Positions 1 through 8,274 of a DNA stretch of 64,000 bases are shown piece after piece. A model generated the notes under the pieces. The model worked only from the letters and a program-made list of their open reading frames with translations. It did no database searches and had not been told where the DNA came from. The position numbers and the translations under genes are program-made. How positions within the stretch are numbered: the first letter of the stretch is position 1; each line of letters starts with the position of its first letter. Source of the DNA: Nitrospira sp. (GTDB lineage Bacteria; Nitrospirota; Nitrospiria; Nitrospirales; Nitrospiraceae); contig CP092081.1 of the NCBI GenBank assembly GCA_022226935.1, positions 3,844,770 through 3,908,769 of the forward strand, written 5' to 3'.

Positions 1-1
1 G

Positions 2-652
2 CTCAGTGAGCTGGGCGGACAAGGCGCCGACGCCCTGCAAGGCGTGGTGGGGAAACCCGTCGACTTTGGCAGTGCCCCGGCGGCCCCGGGCGACTATTCG
101 ACCCTCCGCAATCAAACCATTGACACCATGATGGCGCGGCCGAAGGAAGACTATGCCCGCGCCGTCTCCCAGAAGCAGGCCGATCTCGTGGCGGCAGGTA
201 TTCGCCCGGGCAGCAGAGCCTATGACGACCAAATGCACCTGCTGCAGCGCGGGCTGAACGACGCCAACACACAAGCCGCCGTCAACGCCGGAGCCCTGAC
301 CGGGCAGGCGTACTCGATGGATCAAGACCGCCGGCGGCAGGCCATCACGGAAGAACTCGCCAAGCGGCAGATCCCGCTCAACGAAATCACGGCCCTCATG
401 TCGGGCTCGCAAGTCAGCAACCCCTTTTCAACGCCAGGCTTCAATGCAGGCGCCCAAGTGGGGGCCGCGCCGGTCTTTGCCGCGCAACAGCTGACCAGTC
501 AATGGGATCGGGATAATGCGAACGCCGCAGCGGCTCAAGCGAGTGGCCTGCAGACCGGCTTATTCCAACTAGGAGCCGCCGGTATTGGGGCTATCGGGGC
601 CGGAATGAGTGGTGGCAAGGGTGGGACGACGAACAACTTCTATCCACGCTAA
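2..652 (+). CDS. Partial phage virion-associated protein
   Basis: The reading frame is open from the first bases of the window, so the 5' end is missing; the GTG at 44 is probably internal. The visible part is rich in Ala, Gln, Asn and Gly. It has a helical stretch with 'GIRPGSRAYDD' and 'LLQRGLNDANTQAA', then 'MSGSQVSNP', and a glycine-rich tail ending in 'NNFYPR'. This layout (repeated Gln/Asn-rich helices, a 'SGSQV' motif, a small hydrophobic C-terminus) resembles uncharacterised proteins found near tail genes of podovirus-like prophages. The AP2-domain gene next to it supports a prophage edge. No enzymatic motif was seen. The phage assignment is inference from resemblance; the exact role is unknown. 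Confidence 0.55.
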   Translation, partial: LSELGGQGADALQGVVGKPVDFGSAPAAPGDYSTLRNQTIDTMMARPKEDYARAVSQKQADLVAAGIRPGSRAYDDQMHLLQRGLNDANTQAAVNAGALTGQAYSMDQDRRRQAITEELAKRQIPLNEITALMSGSQVSNPFSTPGFNAGAQVGAAPVFAAQQLTSQWDRDNANAAAAQASGLQTGLFQLGAAGIGAIGAGMSGGKGGTTNNFYPR

Positions 653-714
653 AAGTCAGGCTGATGGCGCAAGCGTTAGTCGAGCAGCTCTGGGAGCAGC
701 CATCAGCCTGAGTG

Positions 715-1197
715 TCAGGTCCTCATGCCACTGTGGCCGCTCAGGGTGTCATACGGGGAGAAGGTTTGCGAAGCCAGGGCCTCCAGTGCCGTTTCTCGGG
801 CCGCCAGTGCCAGCTGATACGCTCCCTCCTCTCCATACTTGAGAATCGAGAACTTTCTATGGCGTGATCGCCCGTTCTCAATCGGCCATTGCACTTCCCA
901 GTAGAGTCGGCGCATACGCCGTCCCCGAGACAGGTCCCAGCCGTCAACCCGCGACAGTCCTGAAACCCCCGAGCGATTATTCTTTTTCACGATCGCGCAA
1001 TAGTCTGGCTTGCTGAGTGGAGGATGCGTCTCGATGACCGTGTCCCGGTAGGCCAGGGCGGCTTGCAATGCTTGCTCTCGACCTCCATGCACTCCATCGC
1101 TGAAGTCACGCGTGAAGACTTCCGTCCGGCGTTGTACGGTGACTCTCCAACAGTGCGTCGACGACGCGGAATGGTCAACACGGCGAAGATTACGCAT
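715..1197 (-). CDS. AP2-like DNA-binding domain protein, phage type
   Basis: About 160 residues with two units of the kind found in phage and mobile-element AP2 proteins. The first has 'HCWRVTVQRR' followed by 'FSDGVHGGREQALQAALAYRD'. The second has 'NNRSGVSGLSRV', a Trp-rich strand 'YWEVQWPIENGRSRHRKF' and 'YGEEGAYQLALAARE'. AP2-type domains bind DNA through a three-stranded sheet and are common in HNH-associated phage proteins; no HNH motif is present here. I chose the ATG at 1197 because it overlaps the stop of the upstream gene (ATGCGTAA), which suggests translational coupling. A longer frame would begin at 1227 with an unusually Arg-rich leader. Convergent with the phage gene ending at 652. 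Confidence 0.6.
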   Translation of the reverse strand: MRNLRRVDHSASSTHCWRVTVQRRTEVFTRDFSDGVHGGREQALQAALAYRDTVIETHPPLSKPDYCAIVKKNNRSGVSGLSRVDGWDLSRGRRMRRLYWEVQWPIENGRSRHRKFSILKYGEEGAYQLALAARETALEALASQTFSPYDTLSGHSGMRT

Positions 1198-1411
1198 CCG
1201 TCTTCTCCTTGACCGTGATCTGTTCACTGAGTGCGTTTGTTCGTTCGTTCACCTGATTCTGCGGAGTGGCTCCCTCATGCCTGGGCTCCTCCTCACGTTG
1301 ATCGGTCTCAAGTAAGGTTGCTCCCACAAGCCCCACCAGCAGGCCGACCATGCTCCAAAACAGCATGATTTTGACGCGACGTTCTTCCTCTCGGTACTCT
1401 AGATTGGACAT
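1190..1411 (-). CDS. Small single-pass membrane protein, function unknown
   Basis: From the ATG at 1411 this encodes about 73 residues. A charged N-terminus is followed by one hydrophobic segment (IMLFWSMVGLLVGLVGATLL, roughly residues 15-34) and a polar Glu/Arg/Gln-rich tail. The stop overlaps the start of the AP2-domain gene. The frame stays open further upstream, back to a stop at 1613-1615. That extension contains 'VVSVIDGDTIDVQ', which looks like the first strand of a staphylococcal nuclease (SNase) domain, but the rest of the SNase signature (R..G.D.PE) is absent. A GTG at 1522 would include it. Which start is used is not clear. I do not recognise a family. Confidence 0.4.
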   Translation of the reverse strand: MSNLEYREEERRVKIMLFWSMVGLLVGLVGATLLETDQREEEPRHEGATPQNQVNERTNALSEQITVKEKTDA

Positions 1412-1857
1412 GTCAGTAGCCCACACACAGCGGCGCCTCTCCCCATCGCTCGACAACCCGAACCCGTGTGCGTTCCCGTCCTTCTGAACATCAATCGTAT
1501 CGCCGTCAATAACGCTGACCACTTCATCGATATGTCGGCTCGCGCTAGGGATAATACGAGCAAGATCCCAAGCAAAAATGAAGTGCGGTAGGACTGGCCA
1601 GACTTCGGTGTTTCAAGTGCCGGCAGTCTATGCCTGAACGAGCCTGGCCGGAACGCTCAATCGTTTCAAACGGCTATGAAATGGAGTGGAACGATCTTGG
1701 TAGATATGCAAGGCGCGTGAGGTTTTTCTCTAGGTGTGGAGATAGTCACGATCATTCCTTTCCCAATTGTGCTCCAATTTGATACAACGTGCGCACTACA
1801 GTACTTCCATGCCGTGCAGCGCTCTTTGCAGTACTTTCACTGAAAGGAGTGTTTTTC
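1412..1857. other. Gene-poor stretch between prophage edge and TPR gene
   Basis: No convincing gene is seen. The left third holds the open extension of the minus-strand frame with an SNase-like 'DGDTI' motif (about 1480-1612). The right end carries the ribosome site of the next gene. This is a plausible place for divergent promoters and the prophage boundary, but I could not identify a specific promoter or attachment sequence. Confidence 0.4.
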
Positions 1858-3558
1858 ATGCGTCTACTCATGATCAAAGTAATGGTCTTCATTGCTGTCG
1901 GATTAGGGACGTTATCAACACTTGGATGTGCGGAGCTACTGGATTCCCTTCATCGCGCGGAGGATATGAAAGCGCGTGGGCGGTGTAGCACTCCCGAGGA
2001 CTGCCATGCCATCCTTCGTGAAGCAAAAAAAAATCTTAGCAACATAAGTACACCAGTAACGCTCTGGCACTATGATGATCGTCTCCGTTATCAGATTTTA
2101 CTGGGACACCAACGGGATGCGCTTCATGAACTTGAGCAAGTGATCGATCTGAATTATCCAAACTACATTGAACCCTATACTCGAGCAAGAATAGAGTTTG
2201 GAAAAGAACAATGGGAAGCGCCCAGAATGTATGCCGAGACGTGGGAGCTCTATGCTTCGAAAAAAGAAGCAGTCGTGGCAGTTGGCCGCTTCAAAGAACT
2301 ACTTGATAAAGGATTTATATCACCGGGCGTGTACCTTGGAATGTACTTAGCAACTTGCGAGATCTCTTCTTGCCCGACAAGCACCGAGATGCTCGATCGT
2401 GGAGTTGACCTCAATCCACAATCGTTTCGTCTCCGTGCGGCTCGGGCGTTGCATCTCTTGAGCGGGGAGGATGTAAAGAAGGCGGATCTGGATATTCAAC
2501 ACGTTCTCGCGGTGAGACCACAGTTTGCTGAAGGCTATATGCTTCAAGCTTCTGTCTTGGTTCGAGCTGGTCGACTCCGAGAAGCACTCGATCTTTATGA
2601 TAAGGCCTTGGCCATGAATTATAAGGGGCCTGACATTTATTTGGAGCGAGCCTATGCATTTGCAGGCCTGGAACGGTTTGATGACGCCATTTCTGCCCTA
2701 GACCGAGCGATCTATTTAGAGCCTACGGACGATAAAGGGTATGCCTTTCGCGGAGCGATTTATTTATCGCAAGGATCTCCTTTACTTGCATTTAAGGATT
2801 GGGGGGTCGCTCTCAAGATCAATCCTGCACGGTACGCTCAAAAACTGAATGAATTTTATACCACTGCTTTAACCACCGAGCCGGAGAACCCTGAACTCTA
2901 TTATCGTCGTTCAGAGGCGCTAGTAGCGCTCGGGAATTTTCAGCAGGCTTTTGATGACGCGCAAAAGTCCCTATCTCGAAACAATGCCCACGCCGGAGCC
3001 TATTACGTTCGCGGATTGTGTCATCGAGCACTCCAGCAAGATGCGCGGGCAATAACAGATTTTCAGTACGCCGTTTTCATCGATCCAAACTTAGGCGGAG
3101 CACACCTTCAACTTGGGCTGCTTTATTCAGACTTGTTTCGCCAATCAGGTGGGAAAGAGATAGGTCATCTCAAGACGGCTAGTGAGCACCTGATCCAAAG
3201 CGATGAACGGCTTGCACAAATTGACTATCTCCGCGCAGTGCTTTACGCGGGTGCAGGGACAAGGGACTATCTGAGGAAAGCAATCAATTTTAGCGTGAGT
3301 GCCGTTCAAGCGGAACCCAACAACACTCTCTACACGAAGTTGCTTACCAAGCTTCGCGAGGCGGATAGCGAGCTACGAGACAACCAATTAAAAGGGCTTT
3401 TCTGGGGATTTCTCGGGGTCATGGCTTTTGGGGCCCTGGCTGGAGGTGATGTTCCCCCACCGGTAGATTGGACACCACCCGCCAATACACGGCCATTCAA
3501 ACCTTGGCCAGGGGTTATCTGCACAAAGCCTGGAGGCTTCTGTTACCCCACAAGGTAA
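1858..3558 (+). CDS. TPR-repeat lipoprotein
   Basis: The start at 1858 follows AAAGGAG with good spacing; an in-frame ATG at 1789 has no ribosome site and would put residues ahead of the signal sequence. The 566-residue product begins with a lipoprotein signal peptide ending in 'STLGC' (lipobox), so it is probably lipid-anchored. The body is a long array of tetratricopeptide repeats, seen as 'AEGYMLQASVLVRAGRLREA', 'ERAYAFAGLERFDDAISALD', 'FRGAIYLSQGSPLLAFKDW' and 'YYRRSEALVALGNFQQAFDD'. TPR arrays mediate protein-protein contacts. A hydrophobic stretch (FWGFLGVMAFGALAGG) and a Pro-rich tail end the protein. GC is lower than in the core genes downstream. The partner is unknown. Confidence 0.75.
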   Translation: MRLLMIKVMVFIAVGLGTLSTLGCAELLDSLHRAEDMKARGRCSTPEDCHAILREAKKNLSNISTPVTLWHYDDRLRYQILLGHQRDALHELEQVIDLNYPNYIEPYTRARIEFGKEQWEAPRMYAETWELYASKKEAVVAVGRFKELLDKGFISPGVYLGMYLATCEISSCPTSTEMLDRGVDLNPQSFRLRAARALHLLSGEDVKKADLDIQHVLAVRPQFAEGYMLQASVLVRAGRLREALDLYDKALAMNYKGPDIYLERAYAFAGLERFDDAISALDRAIYLEPTDDKGYAFRGAIYLSQGSPLLAFKDWGVALKINPARYAQKLNEFYTTALTTEPENPELYYRRSEALVALGNFQQAFDDAQKSLSRNNAHAGAYYVRGLCHRALQQDARAITDFQYAVFIDPNLGGAHLQLGLLYSDLFRQSGGKEIGHLKTASEHLIQSDERLAQIDYLRAVLYAGAGTRDYLRKAINFSVSAVQAEPNNTLYTKLLTKLREADSELRDNQLKGLFWGFLGVMAFGALAGGDVPPPVDWTPPANTRPFKPWPGVICTKPGGFCYPTR

Positions 3559-3659
3559 CGGCCCTCGCGGTCACGCTTCGATAGCCGCCGGCGACGGATC
3601 CGGACGGGTCAGAGGCGTCCAATAGTAAAGGCCGGGGTGTGAGGGTTCACAGGCAGGGT

Positions 3660-3687
3660 GTTTTTTCGTTAAATTCGTTTCTTTCGT
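3660..3687. repeat. T-rich TTCG intergenic motif, copy 1
   Basis: A 28-base T-rich tract of the form G-T6-CGYT-NNN-TTCGYTT-N-TTTCGY. Copy 2, with the same skeleton, is at 5351-5378. A looser relative lies near 63372-63395. All three are intergenic. The function is unknown; a dispersed genome repeat is the simplest explanation. Confidence 0.45.
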
Positions 3688-3833
3688 CAGAAGGAGTTGG
3701 GCCGGGGGCGGGATGGTGTAAAGACCGATCTGGATGAGGCCGGCGTAATATCTATATCTCCGGCATGGCCGGGTCCTAGGGAATATGTTTGGAATTCACC
3801 ACGGGGTCGCCCTACCACTCGAATTCTGCCAGT

Positions 3834-4616
3834 TTATGGATTCGCGTTTGTGACGATGGTCGAGGGCACGTCTGGGCCAGACTCCCGTCCGAAGAACTGT
3901 CTCCAGAGATAGTCTGCGCATGTTTCTCCCAACGTCTGCATCGCGGCTTTTACGACTGACCCTCCGTCCTCGCCTGTGAGGTCGGCTGGCATGAGCGTAG
4001 GTGTCAACGTTTGGTCTTTCTCGTATGCGCAAGTCCCCTCCCACACGATTGTCTGATTCTCCAGTCGAACGAGGCGGGCTCGGCCGGCGTACGTTGGCCG
4101 ATATGCATTCGGTCCAGAGGACAATCCACCTGACGACACAGGCTCGAGGCTCCACTTCTGTGTCTTGAAATCGATCACATAGCCGGACCCAAACTGCGTC
4201 TGGAGAGTGCTTGTACTATCACTGCTGATGAGGCGTGGAGTAGAAAAGCCGCTTAAGTTCAGTTCGCGTTGCCACGCATATAGGAACCGCTGCTCGACAT
4301 GGGGAGTTGGGTCGGTGAGCTGAGAAGCCGAAATAAACTTGGCCCCAGCCTCTTTGGCCTCTGCCAGTTGGAGCCCTCCCTCCACGGCGCCGCCAATCGC
4401 GCCAAACATGAGCCCCAACGCGGCTCCACGCACGCGGCTCTGACCGCTCCAAATGGTAAATGGTTCGGGATTGTAATGGGCGACCGCAATCGGAGGGGGC
4501 CCACTTGTGAGAGCCTGAATCGTATCAGGCGGAGCTGGCATACGGGCAGTACTACAGGCCGTGAAGGTGAGGAGAGCCAGAAGGGCCAACGGTTGAGCAC
4601 GTCGTGTACGAGTCAT
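3834..4616 (-). CDS. Hypothetical outer-membrane-type lipoprotein
   Basis: A 260-residue protein with a Sec/lipoprotein leader ending in 'LLTFTAC' (cleavage before Cys). A glycine/alanine-rich hydrophobic segment (ALGLMFGAIGGAVEGG) follows at about residues 65-80. The rest is a soluble domain with 'GSGYVIDFKTQKWSLEPV', 'YAGRARLVRLENQTIVWEG' and a C-terminal helix with 'LGETCADYLWRQFF'. The strands around 'IVWEGTC' recall lipoproteins that modify or line the envelope, but I do not recognise a named family. It sits 30 bases downstream of another lipoprotein gene on the same strand, so the two are probably co-transcribed. It converges on the TPR gene. Confidence 0.65.
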   Translation of the reverse strand: MTRTRRAQPLALLALLTFTACSTARMPAPPDTIQALTSGPPPIAVAHYNPEPFTIWSGQSRVRGAALGLMFGAIGGAVEGGLQLAEAKEAGAKFISASQLTDPTPHVEQRFLYAWQRELNLSGFSTPRLISSDSTSTLQTQFGSGYVIDFKTQKWSLEPVSSGGLSSGPNAYRPTYAGRARLVRLENQTIVWEGTCAYEKDQTLTPTLMPADLTGEDGGSVVKAAMQTLGETCADYLWRQFFGRESGPDVPSTIVTNANP

Positions 4617-4646
4617 GGGATCGGTTCCTAATGTGATACTGCCATC

Positions 4647-5015
4647 CTATTTATATTTCACCGCGATGCCACTGACAGTTGTGCACGTAAAGCTATACAC
4701 GTTGTAAATCGGAATGAAGCCATACAGGCTATTGGTCACAGTGACATTGATTAGGGCATCCCCGCCTCGTGAGGACAGCGCCGCTTCAACCGCCTTTGAA
4801 AAGCTCCCGTCACCGAAAGGAATCACTGCGATCACAAAGTGTCGACAGGAGGACCCCTCCACTTGACCGAGTTCTTCGAACTTCACGCCTGAGCGGAGTC
4901 GCTCAGCATTATCGGCTGAGGGCTTAGTCACGATCCCCAAATTGCCCGTCGAACTACATCCGGCGATGACCCCACACATGAAGATCAAAGTGGACCAGCG
5001 AGATACCCTCTTCAT
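4647..5015 (-). CDS. Small envelope lipoprotein, paralogue of 37196-37561
   Basis: The start at 5015 follows AAGGAG six bases upstream. A longer in-frame start at 5102 would bury the signal peptide. The 122-residue product has the leader 'MKRVSRWSTLIFMCGVIAGC' with a lipobox, then a compact domain. That domain carries 'ELGQVEGSSCRHFVI', 'IPFGDGSFSKAVEAAL', 'GGDALINVTVTNSLYGF' and a terminal 'FTCTTVSGIAVKYK'. The two Cys residues in the domain could form a disulphide. The lipoprotein at 37196-37561 has the same order of motifs (G.V.G..C, IPV.GG, a helix ending in DA, VTV, F...C..V.G.AV), so the two are paralogues. The fold resembles TRL-like small lipoproteins. The role is unknown. Confidence 0.65.
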   Translation of the reverse strand: MKRVSRWSTLIFMCGVIAGCSSTGNLGIVTKPSADNAERLRSGVKFEELGQVEGSSCRHFVIAVIPFGDGSFSKAVEAALSSRGGDALINVTVTNSLYGFIPIYNVYSFTCTTVSGIAVKYK

Positions 5016-5594
5016 GTAAACGCTCCTTCTCATGAGGTTCATCGTCATCGCATCGGCTCCAACCTGCCCCAGAGATAAGAAGTACCCGCCAGATGCAGGC
5101 AAAATCTGATAGTGACTCTACCTCCCCGCCAGGCGATCGACTAGTGCACATCAGAGGGAAGCCTGACATCCTTAGGGGTAGGTAAAAACCTGAAGAGAAG
5201 CGAACGCGCTTTTCCCTCGAACGTCAGTAGGAGCCTGGACAAGAAGAACTTGGCTCCATGGAAGCAAAGGGCTGAATCGCCGACTTTGGTCGTTTATGTC
5301 GTTTTGGTCGTAACCGCTGGGTCTAACAGAATGGGGAAAAGCATCAGGGGGTTTTTTCGCTTTCTTCGCTTATTTCGCATCCGTACTCAGGGAAGAGATG
5401 GCCATGGATGTCTGAGCGTAGGGCTAGGAGTCCTCATTGGCCAGGGGGGCCTGCCGACAAAGCCGGGGGGGGGTCTTGCGTGGAGGCCTGTCCGTGTTCT
5501 GTCCGTGAACTGACAGCGACTGGTTTCAACTCAGATCGAAATGGAGAGGGGAGTGAAGCACATAACTATGCGGCTTCTTGGAGTGAATAGGTAT
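5016..5594. other. Intergenic stretch left of the island; T-rich motif copy 2
   Basis: No gene is supported. It holds the second copy of the T-rich TTCG motif (5351-5378) and, just before it, a triple GTCGTTT-like run (5289-5312). The short frames here have no ribosome sites and no recognisable motifs. Confidence 0.4.
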
Positions 5595-5611
5595 GAGTGG
5601 GTACGGTCTGT

Positions 5612-5659
5612 GCCCTTTTAAGGCGAGGGTCCTGGGTTCGAATCCCAGCCGACTCACCA
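5612..5659 (+). other. tRNA 3'-end remnant, likely attachment site of the island
   Basis: The segment contains the 3' half of a tRNA: an anticodon-arm-like stem, a perfect T arm (CTGGG-TTCGAAT-CCCAG), a 3' acceptor strand CCGACTC, a discriminator A and an encoded CCA. No matching D arm or 5' acceptor strand lies at the right distance (only 62 bases from the nearest partial match), so this is not a complete tRNA gene. The integrase gene ends 16 bases beyond. A similar remnant lies at 27301-27346, matching 34 of 38 bases over 5612-5649. Tyrosine integrases often recombine in tRNA 3' ends, so this is a plausible left attachment site. Confidence 0.6.
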
Positions 5660-5674
5660 CCTAAAATCAACAAC

Positions 5675-6760
5675 TTACGAGACGTTCAGGCCTCGAAAAT
5701 CTTCACAAACCGCCCCGTGTGCTAAATTTGTGCTAACCCGTTCTGGTCGGCGCTCATCTAGCACATTCACACCTTCTCTCAAGCTCTCTGGCGAGTGATG
5801 CGCATAACGTTGCGTCATCAAATTCGTCTTATGCCCAAGCAGCCGTTGGACCTTGTAGAGATCCACGCCACGCTGAACCAATCGCGTGGCGAAGGTATGC
5901 CGCATGTCGTGAAACCGGAAGTCTGGAATCCCGGCCCGATTGCGAGCCTCACAAAACTCCCGCACCAGAAAGCGCACTTGTAGGAGATTGCCGAGGGGAG
6001 TCTTAAACACCGGCCCACGTGAGAGGCCGGTTGAGGCCTGTTTCGTGGCTAGCAGTTCATACACCCGGGTATTCAAGGGGATGGTTCGGCGCGTGCCGTT
6101 CTTGCTCTGCATGACGATCAAGGTGCCGCGAGAAAAATCCACTTCCTGCCATTGCAGTTTTAGGATCTCCCCCTGACGCATGCCCGTATTGAGGGCAAAG
6201 ACCATGATCTCTTGCAGCCAAGGGGAAGAAGTCGCCATGAGCCGTTCTTCTTCCTCAGCCGTCAACCAGCGGTCTACCTCGTTTCGGACTTGTTCCATGG
6301 AAACCCGGTGCATGGGGTTTTCCCGGCACCATTCCCATTCGCGCATAGCCAGATTGAAGGCATGCCGGACGAGTTGGAGTTCCTTGTTGATGGTGGCAGG
6401 AGCGGCTTGCTCCGTTCGTCGCTGGGCCTTGTACTGTGCCATCACTTTCGGTGTGATATGCGCGAGAACCTTCTCTCCCAGCACTGGGAGGAGGTGCCCC
6501 AAGGCTGCTTGGTCTCGTAACCGGCTTTTGATCGCTTTCAGGGTTGCCCGCTCCGTGACGTACCGTTCCATCATCTCCTTGAACGTGCGCTCCTGTTCCT
6601 CACGCCGTTCAAAAAACTGACCTTCGGCTATTTGGACCTTCACCTTGGCATAGATGGCTTCGGCCAGCTGCTTTTTGGTGGTGCCGGTACTTCGCCGAAC
6701 TTGTTGCCCGTGGAACATGAAACTCATCCACCACACGTTCTTACGTTTTGTCAGCCCCAT
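5675..6760 (-). CDS. Tyrosine recombinase / integrase
   Basis: 361 residues from the ATG at 6760, which has AAGGAGG six bases upstream; a longer frame to 6964 overlaps the preceding gene and lacks a ribosome site. The N-terminus has an Arm-type DNA-binding region (WWMSFMFHGQQVRRSTGTT), then a core-binding domain. The catalytic set is complete: Arg in 'TGMRQGEIL' (about 195), Lys in 'QSKNG' (220), His and Arg in 'HDMRHTF' (284, 287), His in 'LGHK' (310) and the Tyr nucleophile in 'TQRYAHHS' (319). It catalyses site-specific integration and excision. It is last in the rep-alpA-int order and sits beside the tRNA remnant. One 21-bp repeat copy lies inside its last codons. Confidence 0.93.
   Translation of the reverse strand: MGLTKRKNVWWMSFMFHGQQVRRSTGTTKKQLAEAIYAKVKVQIAEGQFFERREEQERTFKEMMERYVTERATLKAIKSRLRDQAALGHLLPVLGEKVLAHITPKVMAQYKAQRRTEQAAPATINKELQLVRHAFNLAMREWEWCRENPMHRVSMEQVRNEVDRWLTAEEEERLMATSSPWLQEIMVFALNTGMRQGEILKLQWQEVDFSRGTLIVMQSKNGTRRTIPLNTRVYELLATKQASTGLSRGPVFKTPLGNLLQVRFLVREFCEARNRAGIPDFRFHDMRHTFATRLVQRGVDLYKVQRLLGHKTNLMTQRYAHHSPESLREGVNVLDERRPERVSTNLAHGAVCEDFRGLNVS
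5716..5736. repeat. 21-bp direct repeat, left copy
   Basis: Identical over 21 bases to 11372-11392 and in the same orientation. The core is two TGTGCTAA units separated by ATT. It lies within the 3' end of the integrase gene, a common place for an attachment core or integrase arm-binding sites. Confidence 0.8.
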
Positions 6761-7061
6761 CTGCATCCTCCTTCTGGATGAGGCCTGATTTCGGTCTAGT
6801 TTCCCCGTGGCGGGGAGTATAGACCTCGCGTTTGGCCGCTTCAATGACGTGGTCAATGTCGCAACTGTTGTGGCGAATGGGGAAGGGCAGAGGCTTTTGT
6901 GGAATGTTATTGCAGGTGTCCAGCCAGGTCTGGATAGCCTCGCGCTCGAACCGGACAAGGCCATACATACGTCGGCAAGGGATTTTTCCTTTCGCCGCCC
7001 AGCTATAGAGGGTGGCAGGTTTGATATTGAGCCAGTCGGAAACTTCTTGGACCGTGAGCAT
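6741..7061 (-). CDS. AlpA/excisionase-type helix-turn-helix protein
   Basis: 106 residues. The first 50 form a MerR-like winged HTH of the AlpA/excisionase class: 'MLTVQEVSDWLNIKPATLYSW' is the HTH, followed by 'GKIPCRRMYGLVRFEREAIQTWL', in which the wing and the 'RF....I..WL' ending are typical. The remainder is polar and probably disordered. Such proteins act as recombination directionality factors or activate integrase transcription. It lies between rep and integrase on the same strand, and its stop overlaps the integrase ribosome site by about 20 bases, so the two are translationally linked. Confidence 0.85.
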   Translation of the reverse strand: MLTVQEVSDWLNIKPATLYSWAAKGKIPCRRMYGLVRFEREAIQTWLDTCNNIPQKPLPFPIRHNSCDIDHVIEAAKREVYTPRHGETRPKSGLIQKEDADGADKT

Positions 7062-7103
7062 GGTTCAACTGACCGGGGGAGTCTTGCGACACCCCCAGAC
7101 CCC

Positions 7104-8114
7104 CTACAGTGGACTGCCCGCGTTGCCGCCGGCAGGTGTTGAGACAGACCGTTTGGGTTTCTTTTTGAGCAGGTTCCGGTGTCGGTCTTTCCACCGGGAA
7201 ATGCCCCTCACAATTTCATCTTGCAACCAGGCTTCCCCGCCAGGTGTCGCACAGAGGACCGCGAGCATCGGCGTTAATGATCCGCTCACCCAGTTTTTGA
7301 CTCCTGTGAGCGTCTGTTCTTGCTTTTCCAATACTAAGCGGGCTCTCTGAAACCCTTCCGTCAGGATGGCGTACCATTCGACGAGTGGGGCTCGGCAGCG
7401 GTACTCATCGTCATCCTCCCGCGTCGTCTGCCGAAAATCCACATGGGACCGGAGAAGTCCCACGATAAATTCTCGCCAGAGCGATTCATCAAAGTAGGCA
7501 AGGGCATTCCCGCAGATCTTGGCCCGTGTCTTCTTGAATTCGAGCTCCCAGCGCACCCCATAGTCCTGCCAGTTCTCTCGTTCCTTGCTCTGAAGTTCGA
7601 GGCGCTTGTCGTAGATGCGTAACAGGGTCTCGCTTTGAGCGCTTCCCACATAGATCGTCTCCCCTGTGGTGGCATAGCTGTCATGTATGCGATTCGAGAC
7701 AAATCGTCGAACCTCTTTAGCACGAGTCACACATTGCCCAACTTCCAAGGCCTGAGCAATCGTCGCTAAGGGGACCGTTGCGGCTCGATCATCCAGGGCA
7801 CAGTCAATTCGCGTGAGGTGCCCTTGCTTCTCGATCACCCACTGGAGGAGTGAACGGACCTCTTGGCGTGTGTAGGCCGAGACAATGCCGCCTGAAAGAT
7901 CGACGTGGATTTCATTTGGACGGCGGGGAGCATTTGTGCCGAGTTTGCCGACGCCCCGCAGGCCATCGACCCTAATCCAGGAGAGGGGGTATCCGCGAAA
8001 CCCCGCTTTGGCCTTGTTCCACTCTCCACCGAGCATGTGCATGGTCTCTTCGGGATTGCTGGCGGGAACAGTAAACGCGAGCCAATCAATGGAGAGCGTG
8101 AACGGAGAATCCAT
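7104..8114 (-). CDS. Rep_trans-type rolling-circle replication initiator
   Basis: 336 residues matching the replication initiation factor family (Rep_trans, Pfam PF02486). The hallmarks seen are 'LTRIDCALDD' (metal-binding/RCR motif region, about residue 100) and 'IYVGSAQSETLLRIYDKRLE' with the candidate catalytic Tyr. A helical C-terminal half and a basic tail (RWKDRHRNLLKKKPKR) follow. These proteins nick one strand at an origin and can serve as relaxase-like mobilisation proteins in small integrative elements. Overlapping hairpins lie just upstream of the start (8139-8179). It is 42 bases upstream of the alpA-like gene, so rep, alpA and int form one minus-strand unit. Confidence 0.85.
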   Translation of the reverse strand: MDSPFTLSIDWLAFTVPASNPEETMHMLGGEWNKAKAGFRGYPLSWIRVDGLRGVGKLGTNAPRRPNEIHVDLSGGIVSAYTRQEVRSLLQWVIEKQGHLTRIDCALDDRAATVPLATIAQALEVGQCVTRAKEVRRFVSNRIHDSYATTGETIYVGSAQSETLLRIYDKRLELQSKERENWQDYGVRWELEFKKTRAKICGNALAYFDESLWREFIVGLLRSHVDFRQTTREDDDEYRCRAPLVEWYAILTEGFQRARLVLEKQEQTLTGVKNWVSGSLTPMLAVLCATPGGEAWLQDEIVRGISRWKDRHRNLLKKKPKRSVSTPAGGNAGSPL

Positions 8115-8138
8115 AGAATCTATCGACCTCCTAGAATA

Positions 8139-8179
8139 GGCGCTCTAAGTAGCGCCCCCGTGTTACCACGACGGGGGCG
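8139..8179. promoter_or_regulatory. Overlapping hairpins upstream of rep: candidate origin or attenuator
   Basis: Two inverted repeats share bases and cannot form together. GGCGCT pairs with AGCGCC (8139-8156, 6-bp stem). CGCCCCCGT pairs with ACGGGGGCG (8153-8179, 9-bp stem, 9-base loop). They lie 25-65 bases upstream of the rep start. Rolling-circle elements often keep their double-strand origin near rep, so this is a candidate nick-site region; alternatively it may act as a transcript attenuator. More GC-rich inverted sequence continues to about 8215. Confidence 0.4.
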
Positions 8180-8274
8180 GTTCCGCCCCGCCCCGCAGCC
8201 TATCGGCATGCGGCGCCGGGCGGCTTCACCGGTGGAGCACAGGAGATTGCATTGCAGTACATTTCTCATGGCGG

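Noticed and set aside
5595-5659. Complete tRNA gene
   Set aside because: Only the 3' half is present; the nearest partner for the acceptor strand gives 62 bases and one mismatch, and there is no D arm.
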